NCBI RefSeq assembly: GCF_964340395.1
Contig: NC_135564.1
Location: 6,747,861 to 6,790,360 of the forward strand
Length of the DNA stretch: 42,500 nt
Source: Glandiceps talaboti
Taxonomy: Eukaryota; Hemichordata; Enteropneusta; Spengelidae
Reading direction: 5' to 3'
The position numbers were made by a program, and so were the translations under genes. This document shows positions 10,590 through 22,119 of this stretch, piece by piece; position 1 is the stretch's first letter, and each line of letters opens with the position of its first letter. The notes beneath the pieces were generated by a model, which was not told the origin of the DNA, ran no database searches, and saw only the letters and a program-made list of their open reading frames with translations.

Positions 10590-12486
10590 GTTTAGCGTAT
10601 GGTTTTTTTTCTAGTGTTTTGTTTCGTCCCAGGTGGGTTGTAATGTTGCGGTGGGTAGCAAGCGAGTCGTAACATTCGCTCATTTGTGTTGATGTATTGC
10701 AATTTCATAATCGATGCCTCTAACGTCGCGGCTACGGCTATGGTTTCTTTCTTAGTCTACGGTCGATAATTTTCCTGTCCAATAACACGCATCGCGGTAT
10801 TTTTCACTAAACAATACGGGTCATCTAACTCATGCTGCGTTGGTCATCGTTCGCCATTCACAAAAGAAAGGAACAAAAATCCTGAATTACAACTACATCA
10901 TTTTTATCGTCCATCATTTAGCCCGTCCTGCTGCCGTTTCTCGGAACAATAGCGAATTCAAGTGTTTACTCAAAATACCCTCCAACTCTTTTAATTTCAG
11001 ACTGTCCTTTCTGACAGATCACCTGTTGCCGACTGTAATACTTATTGCAATTACTCGAACTCATCCTCGGTACTTTTTTCGCAGTTACCCTTATTATCAT
11101 ATTCAAATAAAGAATTTTCTTTGCGAACTCAACTTTTATTTTCTTTAAATCTGCTTTCAAATTGGAAATGTCGTTCGAACACTTTTCTACATTTAGTGTG
11201 TACTTGGCGGAAATGTTCGTCTCGACTTTTGTTTTTCTTTAATTTGCTTTCGAAATGGAAAGTATCATCCCCTTGGTCTTCTACGCTAGCGTGTATAAAA
11301 GTTGTGGTATCGGTTTTGTGTTGACATAGCGGTGGTATTGTTCGTGGATGGTTTGTCAGTCCACTTGAGAGCCTACTCAAGGAGATAAGATGTTTATATC
11401 TAGCAGCTACCTGTATAAGCTTTGTTAAGTGACACCCACTTCACTCATCGCTGGCTTCTTTTCTCAGTGGGAGTTACTTACACTGGAATCTTGGCTTCTA
11501 TTGATCAAGAATGGCTTAACCTGACAACAGATCTTTCGCAGTATTCAGCCTTCGCCATTGACGTTCCTGTTATGGCATTTCTTGTGGCTCCCATTTTTTC
11601 ACCTCGTGCTTTGTATTATACGACAGTAACAATGCAGTGGGCAAGCGAGACGGCATCCGTCTGTCTGGCCCCAGAGACACATGACGCAGTGGGACGGACT
11701 TTGATGGCGCCAGAGCGAATTGCTTGCCTCGCTGCCCCGCATCAAAGAGGCTATCCATACTTGAAAAGGTAGAACGTACGAGTCAAAAGAACTTTGCCCA
11801 TCTCTGAAAACACATTTGTTAAGCGCCGAACATTGACATCTTTATGTGGTCGATAAGTTAACGAAAAGTAATCAAAATATGACATTTCATGGTCCATATA
11901 TCGCAAGACGTGTTTTTAAAAAAAGTTGTATGTGAAGGGACACGACACCCGATGACCAACTTAATGGCATTTTACAGTATTGTGCGACTCATTTGCATAT
12001 GAACAAAACATAGAATACATCCTGAAATGGACAATAACATCAATGTCAACAATGAAATCTGCGATGCTTGGTGCAAGAGAGAAAAGAACAATAAAAGAAC
12101 TTACTACGAGTTAGCGCCAAAGAGTCTACGATCTCCGACTTATTGATCCTTCGCACAGATAGCAAAGGGTTGGTAAAGAAAGGGTTGACGTGTAATAAAC
12201 GGACACAATCCATACTATAATTTCAAGCTATTTTTCTTCAACCAGCTGTACCGAGTACACCGTTCACCGCCCTAAAATGTTTATTTCCCCCTTACAGTAT
12301 TTGTGTGGTGACTTCACGGAGCGACCCCTTGTGTAAATTCGGTCCATATTTTTAGCGATCGTTCCTCGTGACCGGTTCTAGAGAAGAAAGAGCTGGAGTT
12401 GGGTATTCAAATCGTTTGACAAGTCTCTCCGAAGAAAAATGAATCACTCCAAATAAAACTAGCCAAGCATTGGTGATATTTGCTCT
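10590..12486. other. Intergenic, no supported gene
   Basis: Open frames at 11422-11772 (plus) and 11570-11758 (minus) overlap each other in a locally GC-richer patch. Neither has a recognisable domain. An octamer-like ATTTGCAT occurs near 11991. Nothing else is identified. Confidence 0.45.
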
Positions 12487-12577
12487 GTGGAAGTTGCCTA
12501 GGGGCCTGCTTTTGTGCACGTTTACAATTGCGTCTTTCTTCGGTAGTACGACACGATTCGTGAATGGCAACTTCCAC
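12487..12577. repeat. 12-bp perfect inverted repeat, 67-bp spacer
   Basis: GTGGAAGTTGCC at 12487-12498 is matched exactly by GGCAACTTCCAC at 12566-12577. The arms are too short to name a transposon family and no flanking duplication is evident. It could be the residue of a small inverted-repeat element. Confidence 0.5.
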
Positions 12578-15500
12578 ACTATTGGTCCTCTGTTATGTCT
12601 ACATGAAGGTGCTAATCGGCAAAACACAAAGCCTGCACCTCAGACTATTTGGGTTTCTTTAGTTCACGAAATTGAAAAATAAACACGGTGTAAAGGAAAC
12701 CCTCTTGAGATCGAATAGTGTTAATAGTGCATTGCAAAGCCTTAGAATGTAACACTACCCGGACTATAGCCCATACCATGTTCTAAATGTCTTCACGGAA
12801 CCCCCACTCGTTACACTACAACCAAGAGTCAACAACTCACCCCGATTGGATGTGTGTACATTGCAAACAATCCCACAAACATAAACAGTGCTACCGAAAT
12901 TGCTCTCCATGGAATTGGGCAACAATTTCGGAAAGCCAAGACATTAGCCAACACAATCAGAACACCGAATTTGGTGATCCCAAAGGAATCAACAAGCATA
13001 CAACATTCGCTCTATATCACCACAACAATACAAATATATCTCAGTTCTGTCTCTTTTATTTGAATTTTTTACAATTCCTTACATACATACACGATATGCG
13101 TAAAAGGGTGGAAATATATATTAACTGCACATTTGAAATAATAAAATGGATCCAGTAAGAGAGGTCGTCTTGATTAGCAAACCCTGGTCAACGCCATGCA
13201 TGGTACTTTCGGCCAACAAATTCAAAATTGTCCCCAAACCGTTAGAAAAAAAAGGCTATTTAAATGAAGCCATGCCAAGAAAATTTAAGAATAATGCCTT
13301 TTGATTATAGAATGACTTTAGGCAGTGAAAGGCAACGTTTCTGTGACTTGTGATTGGAAAGCTGTTCAAAATAAAAATCACGTGACGCCATATATCTTGC
13401 GGGCTCCCGTGTGGAGTTTTATTGCAGTACGAAAAAATCACTCAATGGGGACAATTGCTGCAATAGAAAGAACTGCGATGCTATATTAAAAAAATGAAGG
13501 CATCTATATTGCACATGGTTGGACATATCATTGCGAGTAATTATTTTACTGTTGGAGTTTTTTTGTAACATTTTTTAGATGCGTAATGTATCAAAAATAA
13601 CTTGCACTATTTGAGATCTTTAAGATTTACAAATATGACATAACCAGGACTCATTTCCAAAATGTCATGTCTGCAGCAACATGTTCTAGACAGAACAAAT
13701 AAACACATTTTTTAGTAAATAGTAATGTTAGAAATCAGACATACTGCTAAAACTGAGAAGTGTTAAGTTCTATGCACTTTCACAATCTGAGGAAAGTATC
13801 GTCAATAAAATTATGCGTGAACATTAATATCACTAAAACATCAAGATAACAACTTTGTGCAAAACTTCGTCGTCACAACAATTAACTTAAAAGATTAATA
13901 AGCTGGTAATTAAATATGCAAGAATTTTTTAAAAGAATGGACTAGTTGAATAAGATATCATTTTTTCCAATTAAAACAAACATTGTCAAAACAATAATTT
14001 AAAATAATTACAATAATTATCAAACCTTGAAAACTAACGACTTGTACTCATTCATTTCTTGACTTATGAGTTGTATTGATTCAAAGTATTTTGATATTTG
14101 TTTCGCAGAATTTGCAAAAAAAAATTACTGATTTTGTACCACACAAGGACCACACGGAAGCCAACAACTCTACTAAACAAGTCACATAATGGCAGAAAAT
14201 CCCGAAATCACGAAGACAGCTTAATGGCGATCAACTGGCATCGATTTGCTTGCCTCTAACTCTGAAAAGCCTAGAAGCATTGACACGTGACAGATGTTTG
14301 CGTCATTTATCAAGTAGTGAGACAGAGAATGTCATGACATTTCATTTACATCCCCCCTCTAAACCCACCATAAACGTGCATATTTTTAAAATTCAAATTC
14401 GCCTTTTCAATTTCTGCAGCACTTCGAAGTCACAATAGCCTTAAGGAATTCGTAGTATGTTAATCTCAAAATGAACATGTTTTTTTTTCTAACTTATATT
14501 CGGAGGATTTTTTGCAAAAAGTTTGGCGAGTTGATAGTAGCTGAATGATCCCACCCCTGTGACATTGGCAAAGCCGACTACACTATTCCCTGAGTGTTTC
14601 ATGTTTGTTTCTGTTACAGTTACCGGCGGAGGTGGGAGTGACCGGGTGGGGTAACAATATTTTAGAAAAAAAACAGTCAAATAAAGGATAAAACTGAATA
14701 CATGTATCGGAAATGTGAAATTTAATGCTTAGTTTTGCACATTCAAGTCTTGAGTATATTGATGAGTGACAGGTGAAATCCTGTCCCGGGAGATAACACG
14801 GTTTGGATACAGCACTCTTACTATGTGATAGAATTAAGTCTTTTACATTGGTTTTGATAGAAATGTCCTTAATTGAGTTGTCAACATCAAAACGACGAAG
14901 GCCAGTCACTGACAAGACATGAAATGAAATAGACACAATTCTGTGGCTAACTTTGTAAAATAAAAAGTGGTATTCCGCCTTTCAGTTAACCCCAAGAACG
15001 CCAACTTCCCCTCCTGTATATAATTAACTCATCACGCTCAAAGAAACCTTGTCATTGCTTCTCAACTTACAAAAGAAAGTAAGCTATGGCGAACATTGTT
15101 TTGATTTTAAACTGGATGGCAAAATGTCAACCTCTTTTTAAAAGATATTTGTAAAAAAAATACTTTATAGGTGATTAGTTTTGTTGACAATTATGAAAAT
15201 GTAATATTGAGACATGTCTTCTACTGAGAAAATTAAATATTTCTCAGCCTATTTTTGAAACGCCGTGACCACAACATGTGATCAGGAGTAATACCCCCTT
15301 TAGATTTTCCTACCATATTTTTTGCCGATTACCATGGAAACTCCTGACACCGTAAACAATGAAATACGAGTTATCAGGATAAAAATCGTCGAAGTATTAC
15401 AGGACAGACATTTTTTCTTCAAAAAAACAATAAAAATCTACTTATATTAATACAAAAGACCCAACATTACAGAAAGCTGACAATATAAATTATAGATAGT

Positions 15501-16273
15501 GCACATTCAAATGCTATTTATAGTTGATAGTCTTTTCCTTTTATAAAAAAATGCCAAAAACCCTTAAAATAGTCTTCAATTTGACTTCGCTCGAGGCATT
15601 TGAATAATTAACGAACACGATGTTGAATTGCAACTCGATACTCAACCTATTCAGTGATAGTGTCGGTCCCAATAAAGAGGGATATAGTCGCTATTAAAAA
15701 TCCACCAGTTCTGACTCGTTGCGTGTCTTTTTTGTCATTATTTGTGTGACAATGATCATAATGAGACACCGTCCTATCAATTCTATTAATCTACCAGAAA
15801 AATAAAAAGCGTTCAAGTTGGCCTTGACTCGTTGAATAAATTATTTGCTGACTACATTTCTGGAACTAAAAAATATGTCTGAATTGTCAGAACCAGGTGA
15901 GTGTTGGACAGATTTTGCAAATACGTTCGAGATATGACGACTGCCATCATTATTCAAAGACACAGCACATTAAAGTTTCATTTGTGTGAACACTTTTATC
16001 AGATTCGCGTCTCTCCCTCTCAATATTCCGATCCGAGTCTCTGTGAGATTCACTAGTTAGGCTCATTACGAATGTTTGCTTGAACCCTGACTGATGGAAT
16101 CACAGCAAGGGATGTAACCATGCATCATTCCCTTGAGTTGCTTGCCTTAGTTGCACCGTTTAATTTCAGCATGTCATTTCTGCTTCCCACCGGTTCCACC
16201 TCACAACCAGTCACCCGTACCGTTGTCGTTGTCCCGTCACACATGGCGCATCAGTCTTTAAAAAAGACCCTCG
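12578..16273. other. AT-rich 3' flank of Dlx, no gene recognised
   Basis: The longest frame here (12787-13158, plus, 123 codons) starts at an ATG preceded by an in-frame TAA. It includes a short Cys/His cluster (CVHCKQSHKHKQC), but the rest is low-complexity and it lacks the spacing of any zinc finger I know. I leave it uncalled. Most of the interval is AT-rich sequence, which could include distal Dlx 3' UTR or regulatory DNA. Confidence 0.45.
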
Positions 16274-16279
16274 TTTATT
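16274..16279 (-). terminator. Candidate Dlx poly(A) signal AATAAA
   Basis: Read on the minus strand this is AATAAA, about 263 nt past the Dlx stop codon, and it is the first canonical hexamer I find in that direction. If used, the 3' UTR would be about 280 nt. Real 3' ends cannot be fixed from sequence alone. Confidence 0.35.
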
Positions 16280-16541
16280 CACCGCCGTGGAGTTATCGTT
16301 GTTCAGATAGTCGAGCAAAACGTTTGGAATACAACAGACTAGAGCGAGGGAGTTTTTGTATCCGCAATTTCTCGTCGGCGAGTCATTAAAAAAAAGACTC
16401 GCGAGTTTTAGTTTTGAGAACTTTGACATGGGTAAACAGAGTGCAAACGTAAAAGAAATATGAAGACTTACGAACATTCAAAACTTCTCTGCCATTCACT
16501 GTTAATAAATAACCATTTTTTTGCGACAAGCCCTCTAACCT

Positions 16542-16856
16542 TTATGTTAATAATTGGGGTTGTTGTATAGACGAGTTGTCCTGATGGTACCAGGAATATT
16601 GTGGCATATAATTACTGTTGTTTTTACTGGTACTAATGTCCCAAACAGGAGGCGAAGACGAGTTACTCATTGTCATCGGGGCAGGGTTTGGATTGTTCGG
16701 CGTCGGCGGCTGCGCCGTTTGGCTGTTTGCAGTAACGTTGGGAGTGTTTGGGGTACTCTGTTGTTGTTGCTGTGAGGGTGGTTGATGTGGGTGTTGTTGT
16801 TGTTGTTTCAGAACTTTCTTGTACTTTGACCGGCGATTTTGAAACCAAATTTTAAC
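16542..16856 (-). CDS. Dlx: Dlx coding exon 3 (recognition helix, C-terminus)
   Basis: A CTCTCTCAACAG acceptor precedes [16 protein letters not shown], the end of the homeodomain. Then come Gln runs of four (182-185) and five (193-197), a Pro/Asn/Thr-rich linker, [15 protein letters not shown] and a TAA stop at 16544-16542. The exon is 315 nt and phase 0. The polar, low-complexity tail fits a transactivation region. Confidence 0.96.
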   Translation of the reverse strand, partial: VKIWFQNRRSKYKKVLKQQQQHPHQPPSQQQQQSTPNTPNVTANSQTAQPPTPNNPNPAPMTMSNSSSPPVWDISTSKNNSNYMPQYSWYHQDNSSIQQPQLLT

Positions 16857-19800
16857 CTGTTGAGAGAGAGAGAGAGAAGCACTTACAACATTGTCACGGA
16901 CACACCTTTAAAAGTCAAACAAAGAATAAAGAAAGAAGGAATAAACAATAAAAAAGTAGCACGATCCACATGTTGATTTCACTTGCATTAAAATAAAACA
17001 TTTTTTAGCCACTAGACTTTTGAATCAAAACCTAATCCACCCTAGTGAATTGTTCAAATACACTAAATCTACTGTTTTAAGAATTGTTTCGGTAAATCGT
17101 CGGCAAAATCAGCAGGTGTGAATATATATAAAAATAGTTTAAACATGCCTAAAAAAACATCAAACTTGTTGCAAACAAATAAACAAACAAACAAACAAAC
17201 AAACAAACAGACTAGTACTATTTGATGGGGGTAAATCACCAGAAAATGAATGTACGGTCAAGAATACATTAGATAAAACTTCCATGTGGTCAATGCCATG
17301 GTCAAGGTTTGGATGAAACAGGACGCCACGAATTTCACTTACAACGCAGTAGATATCGGCCTAATAAATCAAGTCATACTCGAATGATGAAATGTATTTC
17401 AATATGTATGCCTGAGTTCACTTATTTAATAGGGTCCCATTAACTTGTTGAAGATATAATAATTCATAAATAAAAGGCATGCTGTCAAGTGATATGTTGT
17501 AGCATGTTCTCTCTCATTTCCATATTCAGGAATTGTTAAAATGTTGTAATTTTTTGTGAAGTTATGATATCGCGTTTGTACCAGTTTAACAAGCACACAA
17601 TGAGACCCATTAGAGAGAGAGGGAATATACAGTTTATATTTATATAGAGTTGTGTCATAGTTATATATTGCTATTAAAACACGTCGACGCACGAATCTAT
17701 GCACTCCAGTTATTGTGTGTCACTGAGTCAATCTTATAAATCGTGATGTGGTTCTATGAAAGTTAACATGTCCATACAACTCAGATATTTTCATTGCAAC
17801 TGATATATTAGATTCTAGTACCGTGTTTGATTGAAATTGGCTTGATAGTTTTACACTGAGTATATGTAAACAACAACAAAAGCTCAGATTCTGCACATGG
17901 AAATTCGACAACCTGTCTGAATGTGAAATGTAAGCACAATCAACGTCTAACTTGTCTCTATGAATTGAGAAAGCAGCAAATTATGAAATGGTTTCATAAT
18001 ATATAACAAACTGAAGTCAAATATTAAAATTGGAGTCAAAAATTAAAAGCGTGCTTCCATATAGAAAAACAATACTGTAAAGTCAGAAATATTTTACAAA
18101 AAAAAAGACAAAACAGATGTCAGCGTAACTGATATTGAGACGAAATTGTCTCCTGTATTTATCATTGTTCTACCATTCAATTTGGACTACTAGAACTCTA
18201 AATCAGGCCATAAGTGAGATGGCACGGTTAAACATCAAATCATTCTCAAATTCCCTGCCCTTTGACCCACGACTGATTATTCGTAAACCCCCTCCCCTTC
18301 CAAAAAAAGAGATGTTGATTACAGGCATAAGCATATGGAAAATACAATCTAGATTTTATTAATGTTATGAATATTGAATATGATAAATATTCCAATAGTT
18401 CTCATTAACTGACTAAGCTAGTGATATAGCTGTGATGACTTTAAAGGATAGAGAAATCGTAAAGCTATTAGTGTTTGTTGCAATTTAATATGTAGCTCAG
18501 CTTAGTATACCAGCTTCATTGGTTAACATAATTTCAGCAACAAGTCGAAACAAAAATTGTTGCATGCATTATATATATGTATGTTCAGTCAACAGTCGAT
18601 TTTTATCAGTTCTGTTGAATTGAGGAAAATGATTTTGACATGAGGATTTTAAAAAGAAGAAGAAGTTATATCACTAATCAGGAGCGAACAATAAAAATGA
18701 AAATGATATAAGGATATAGTGGCGATCAGACCTGTACAGTAGAGTTCCACCGGGGGCTATTAATAATACTCACTGCAGTCTCTCTCATTATATTCTTGTA
18801 CAGCAAAGGGGGGAAAAAAGCTTTCCCTGACATTTTAAATTATTTATATATTTATCCACATGTACAGCTTTACACTATAATGGCTTTCTTGTTAAAATCC
18901 GGAAATGGGAACAATTCGTTGAAAATGTCTTAATTTAGTGCTAACACAGTTATCCTGATTTCTCAATGGCTTGATAATTCTCCGGCTTTGCCGCGTTTGA
19001 AATCCGAAAGAGTGTAAAATTTGTGTAAACTGACACATCACCGGTAACAGTGTTATTGTTGTACATTCAATGGTGATTTGATATTCATTGCCGAGTATCC
19101 TGCTGGTAGCGTTAAAGTGCCATCTCTCGGATTCAGCGACTGATAATGAAATATCCCCTATGTACTTTATCATCTAAATTAATTTTAATTGGCCTCTATT
19201 GTTCATTCGTTCGGTATCAACGCATATATAGACGAGGCAAACCCTGGAGAAAGACTAACTGTTGATATGTGAAAAACATTCGATTATTATACATTAATAT
19301 CGATAATCTCCCAAAATGTATTTTTCTCTCTCCAGAAAGTATTATTTATTTGACTTTTATGACTTGTATAGTGTTATCCCTGAAGCTATGTTAAATTGGA
19401 GCTTACCTTACAAACATAAATCTATTTAATTGTGCATGTGTTGTTCATAGGACCCTATTTCTCTGAAATCGGGTAACTCAAAACCTAGCAGAAACACTCG
19501 ATTTTCTCCGCTATTGCTAAGACCAGAGGGACGCATCGAATCTCAATTATTGATCATTCTACTCCTGTCGTTAATCTGTACCAGTTTCTAACTTTTTATT
19601 AATTTTTTGTTAGTTCTCTTAAACAACGAAACTAACAAAAATTGGGCGCAAATTATCAAATGTGGGCATGAAAGCGCCGCCGTGGACAGCCCATGTCAAC
19701 AACTCTCACGCTATAGAAATTTACACAGTTACGCTATGATATAATATCTATTCAACCCGACAATGGCCGATCGGGTTTTTGTTGAAATTTTCTCTTTATC

Positions 19801-21872
19801 GCGTTTTTTAATCTGTGAATAGCCTCTCTTTGATAACCAAGATGAATATTAATTAAAATACATAGACTGTTTTGAGATGTTGTCAATGTAGACTCAATAC
19901 AAAGCGAACTAATGTCAACATACGAATGAATGTGTATAATTCAGGGGAAATAATCAAACGAGCTATAGGTTTCATTATCCTGTGACAACGTGACGGAGTC
20001 TGTGTTTAGTGGCGCTCCTTCCTGGACTTCTGAAAATTTGAACAGAAGGCGGCTAAAATAAACTAGGTATGGATTCGGTCGTAAGTGGTTGGCGATTCAT
20101 AAATTTAAATCGTAGCGAGGGGGTTCACACGGAAGTTCGACATACACACACGTTAAACTCAGAATACGCAATTTGGAGATTGGTCATGAACTTCAATATT
20201 TTTGCGTTCACACGGGGAAACGGAATCTAACGAAATTCTCGTCTTCACAAAACGTATTACATATTGTGAATAGACAACACATTCAGAATAATAAAACCCA
20301 CGACATGGGAACATTAACAGTAGCAAAAAGTGTGAGACGCATCAACACTTTCAAAAAGGGAGAGCGCAGGTCGCCGGATCGGCTCCAGTGCTTGACAAAG
20401 CAAAGGACTTACTAAACAAGGTTACACTCAACGCGTAGTGGCAGCAAACAACGACAAGAACACCCGAATCAACTGTTGATAATTTTTAAGACTAAGTTTG
20501 AAGAAAAATCCGCCAAATTCACAACTTTAGGCTGTAGTAACTCAAGTCACGCTAATCAAATTGAAATGTAAAGATACACGCGAGATTTGAATGATTGTTA
20601 GAGCTCGTTACCGTCAATTCAAGTAATCTTAACCATTATCAAGTAACTGTGAATTACAACATTGCTACGCCGGTGGTTTCCATACATGAATTTTTGGGAT
20701 TATATGTCGACTATGAAACTGTACACCAAGAAATTCAATTTTACGTCATGTGACTAAGGACAGCTTAGTATATTACATATAAAAATACTCAAATATCTAT
20801 TTGCAGTTGCTGGTAGGACGTTTTGTATTGAGTTAAATATCATTATGCTATCCGTTCGACATAATCACGGTAAACCGCTCGCCATTTTCTCTCTAATTGC
20901 ATAAAAATGGTTATTAGACGGGGGCAGAACAACCAAGATAAATACATATATATATATATATAAATCATAAACGATTTCATTGAAAATTAGCAAGACAGCT
21001 ACATTAATGTGCGTGTAGTAAAACTCCTTTCCCATACCTGAGTTTGTGTAAGTCCGAGCGAGGCTGCCAGTTCGGCTCTCTCTGGCAGTGCCAAGTACTG
21101 CGTTCGTTGGAATCGGCGATTCAATTGCTGAAGCTGCAAGCTACTGTATATTGTTCGTGGTTTCCTCATCTTCTTGCCTTTGCCGTTCACCCGGAGTTCG
21201 TTTTCTGATACTGTCTTCTCGGCTGTAAAAAATGAAAAAGACATAAACATGTATGTACTTTGCTAGTTCTGTGATTTACAGCATCGGGAAAGCGTTCAGC
21301 ATTCTCATGTTCCTCGTAAAATGGGATTAATTTGGTTGCTAAAACTATTGTATTTAAAGAAAAAATCTTTGACTCGAATTGATCTTGTAATCTTTTATTG
21401 GCGATTGGTCGTATGATAGAATTGGTTATTGCTTTGATTGCAGTATGGTTCAAACATTGCAACCGCGACGCTTCAGTAGGCATGTGGGTTTCAGCCGAAA
21501 TGGATGACTTTTTGTTGTTCGAGCGACTCGGAAATGGACACTGGTGTCAGTGACAAGGTACGTACCTTCCCTCGTCATCGTGGGACTTGTGCACGTTGTT
21601 GCTGTTTGATAAGGGTTTAGATAATGATGACTATGGTTTGCCATAGGGTTCATGTGAAACGGGTAGCCTAATGGTCGTGCATGTTGCGGAGCGCCGAACG
21701 GCGAGTCGTGTTGGGATGGACCGGTGGGTGGACATCGCATCGGTCCCGGGTAGTGGTGATGCGTTGGCGCACCGTATACCGGTCCTTGTTGCTGCATCTG
21801 TTGGATTTCCATGAAAGCTGATTTGGAAGCTTCGACGTCAAGTCCGTCAGCGAGGCTCGTCATTAAAGACAT
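16542..21872 (-). CDS. Dlx: Distal-less/Dlx homeodomain protein (3 coding exons)
   Basis: Joining minus-strand exons 21872-21566, 21222-21038 and 16856-16542 gives 807 nt, a complete 268-residue protein plus TAA. It is a nuclear, sequence-specific DNA-binding transcription factor; in animals the family patterns appendages, anterior neural tissue and ectoderm and binds TAATT cores. Residues 17-22 are the KSAFME motif typical of Distal-less N-termini. A His/Pro/Tyr-rich segment with RPLGYPF follows at about 66-72. The homeodomain is residues 121-180 with I167, Q170 and N171 (positions 47, 50, 51) intact. The C-terminus has two Gln runs, PPVWD (233-237) and the family's SWY motif (252-254). An in-frame TAG lies 12 codons upstream of the chosen ATG, so the start is bounded; Met4 is an alternative. 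The intron between homeodomain residues 44 and 45 is the classic Dlx position. Identity is very secure; the orthologue's species is not. Confidence 0.97.
16862..16877. repeat. (GA)8 microsatellite at the intron 2 acceptor
   Basis: On the minus strand this is a pure CT run ending five bases before the exon 3 junction (CTCTCAACAG). It forms the polypyrimidine tract of the acceptor itself. Confidence 0.9.
17173..17209. repeat. (AAAC)n microsatellite
   Basis: About nine AAAC units with one AAAT near the start, inside Dlx intron 2. Confidence 0.95.
20945..20962. repeat. (TA)n microsatellite
   Basis: Nine TA dinucleotides near the 5' end of Dlx intron 2, about 80 bp past the exon 2 donor. Confidence 0.9.
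21038..21222 (-). CDS. Dlx: Dlx coding exon 2 (homeodomain helices 1-2)
   Basis: A TTTTTTACAG acceptor precedes the exon and CAG|GTATGG follows it. The 185-nt exon restores codon 103 as GCC (Ala), then encodes a short linker, a basic stretch (KGKKMRKPR) and homeodomain positions 1-44. It includes [16 protein letters not shown] and [20 protein letters not shown], close to invariant across Dlx proteins. Confidence 0.97.
21223..21565 (-). other. Dlx intron 1 (343 nt)
   Basis: GT-AG intron in phase 1, donor GTACGT and acceptor TTTTTTACAG. Minus-strand open frames that read on from exon 1 or into exon 2 are intronic read-through and not separate genes. Confidence 0.93.
21566..21872 (-). CDS. Dlx: Dlx coding exon 1
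   Basis: Encodes residues 1-102 and the first base of codon 103. It begins ATGTCTTTAATG and ends GAAG|GTACGT, a strong 5' splice site, leaving the intron in phase 1. It carries the KSAFME motif and the His/Pro/Tyr-rich transactivation-type region. The sequence before the ATG has C at -3, a weak initiation context. Confidence 0.95.
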
Positions 21873-21994
21873 CAGCGGACAATTATCGAAGTTTTTTCCT
21901 TCCTCCTAGTCGCCGTGTAACTACCACTACTGTCAGAGAGTATGAACGATTTGTGCTTGTCAGCCTACGATCTATCTATCCTTAAGTCAATAAG

Positions 21995-21997
21995 CAT
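21995..21997 (-). other. Possible uORF start in Dlx leader
   Basis: An ATG here opens a ten-codon frame ending at TAG, all upstream of the Dlx start. It would lie in the mRNA only if transcription begins at or upstream of about 22000, which fits the TATA position but is not shown. Confidence 0.3.
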
Positions 21998-22028
21998 TGG
22001 CCCCCACGCGGTAAAATTAATATGTATG

Positions 22029-22034
22029 TTTATA
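22029..22034 (-). promoter_or_regulatory. Candidate Dlx TATA box (TATAAA)
   Basis: The minus strand reads GGGGCGTGTCCTATAAACA, about 160 bp upstream of the Dlx ATG, with a GC-rich block just before it. Transcription would start near 22000 and give a leader of roughly 130 nt. TATA-like hexamers are common in AT-rich DNA. The accompanying GC block and CCAAT box raise this one above background. Confidence 0.5.
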
Positions 22035-22064
22035 GGACACGCCCCTGACTTTAGAACTAGTACG

Positions 22065-22069
22065 ATTGG
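22065..22069 (-). promoter_or_regulatory. Candidate CCAAT box of Dlx promoter
   Basis: The minus strand reads GAGCCAATCG about 30 bp upstream of the TATA candidate, in the right order for a core promoter (NF-Y type site). A second CCAAT at about 21996-22000 lies downstream of the TATA and is less convincing. Confidence 0.4.
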
Positions 22070-22110
22070 CTCAGCGAATAATAGTCTGTAATTGTCCGGC
22101 ACCGAATATT

Positions 22111-22116
22111 TAATTA
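22111..22116. promoter_or_regulatory. TAATTA homeodomain-type site near Dlx promoter
   Basis: TTTAATTAGC is a palindromic homeodomain core about 80 bp upstream of the TATA candidate. Dlx proteins bind TAATT cores, so autoregulation is possible. The motif is short and the claim is inference. Confidence 0.3.
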
Positions 22117-22119
22117 GCT

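Larger units (their letters stand above)
16857..21037 (-). other. Dlx intron 2 (4181 nt)
   Basis: GT-AG intron in phase 0 within the homeobox. The 3' end has a (CT)n tract directly before the acceptor. It contains short simple repeats, (AAAC)n at 17173-17209 and (TA)n at 20945-20962, and many TAAT cores as expected from its AT content. No coding exon or nested gene was recognised. Enhancers are plausible here but none can be shown. Confidence 0.9.

Noticed and set aside
12787-13158. Possible zinc-finger protein with CVHCKQSHKHKQC
   Set aside because: Cys/His spacing does not match a known finger, only one cluster is present, and the rest is low-complexity Asn/Thr/His-rich sequence.
21187-21483. 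Separate gene overlapping Dlx intron 1
   Set aside because: The frame is intronic sequence read on into exon 2 in another phase. The Dlx splice junctions explain the region fully.
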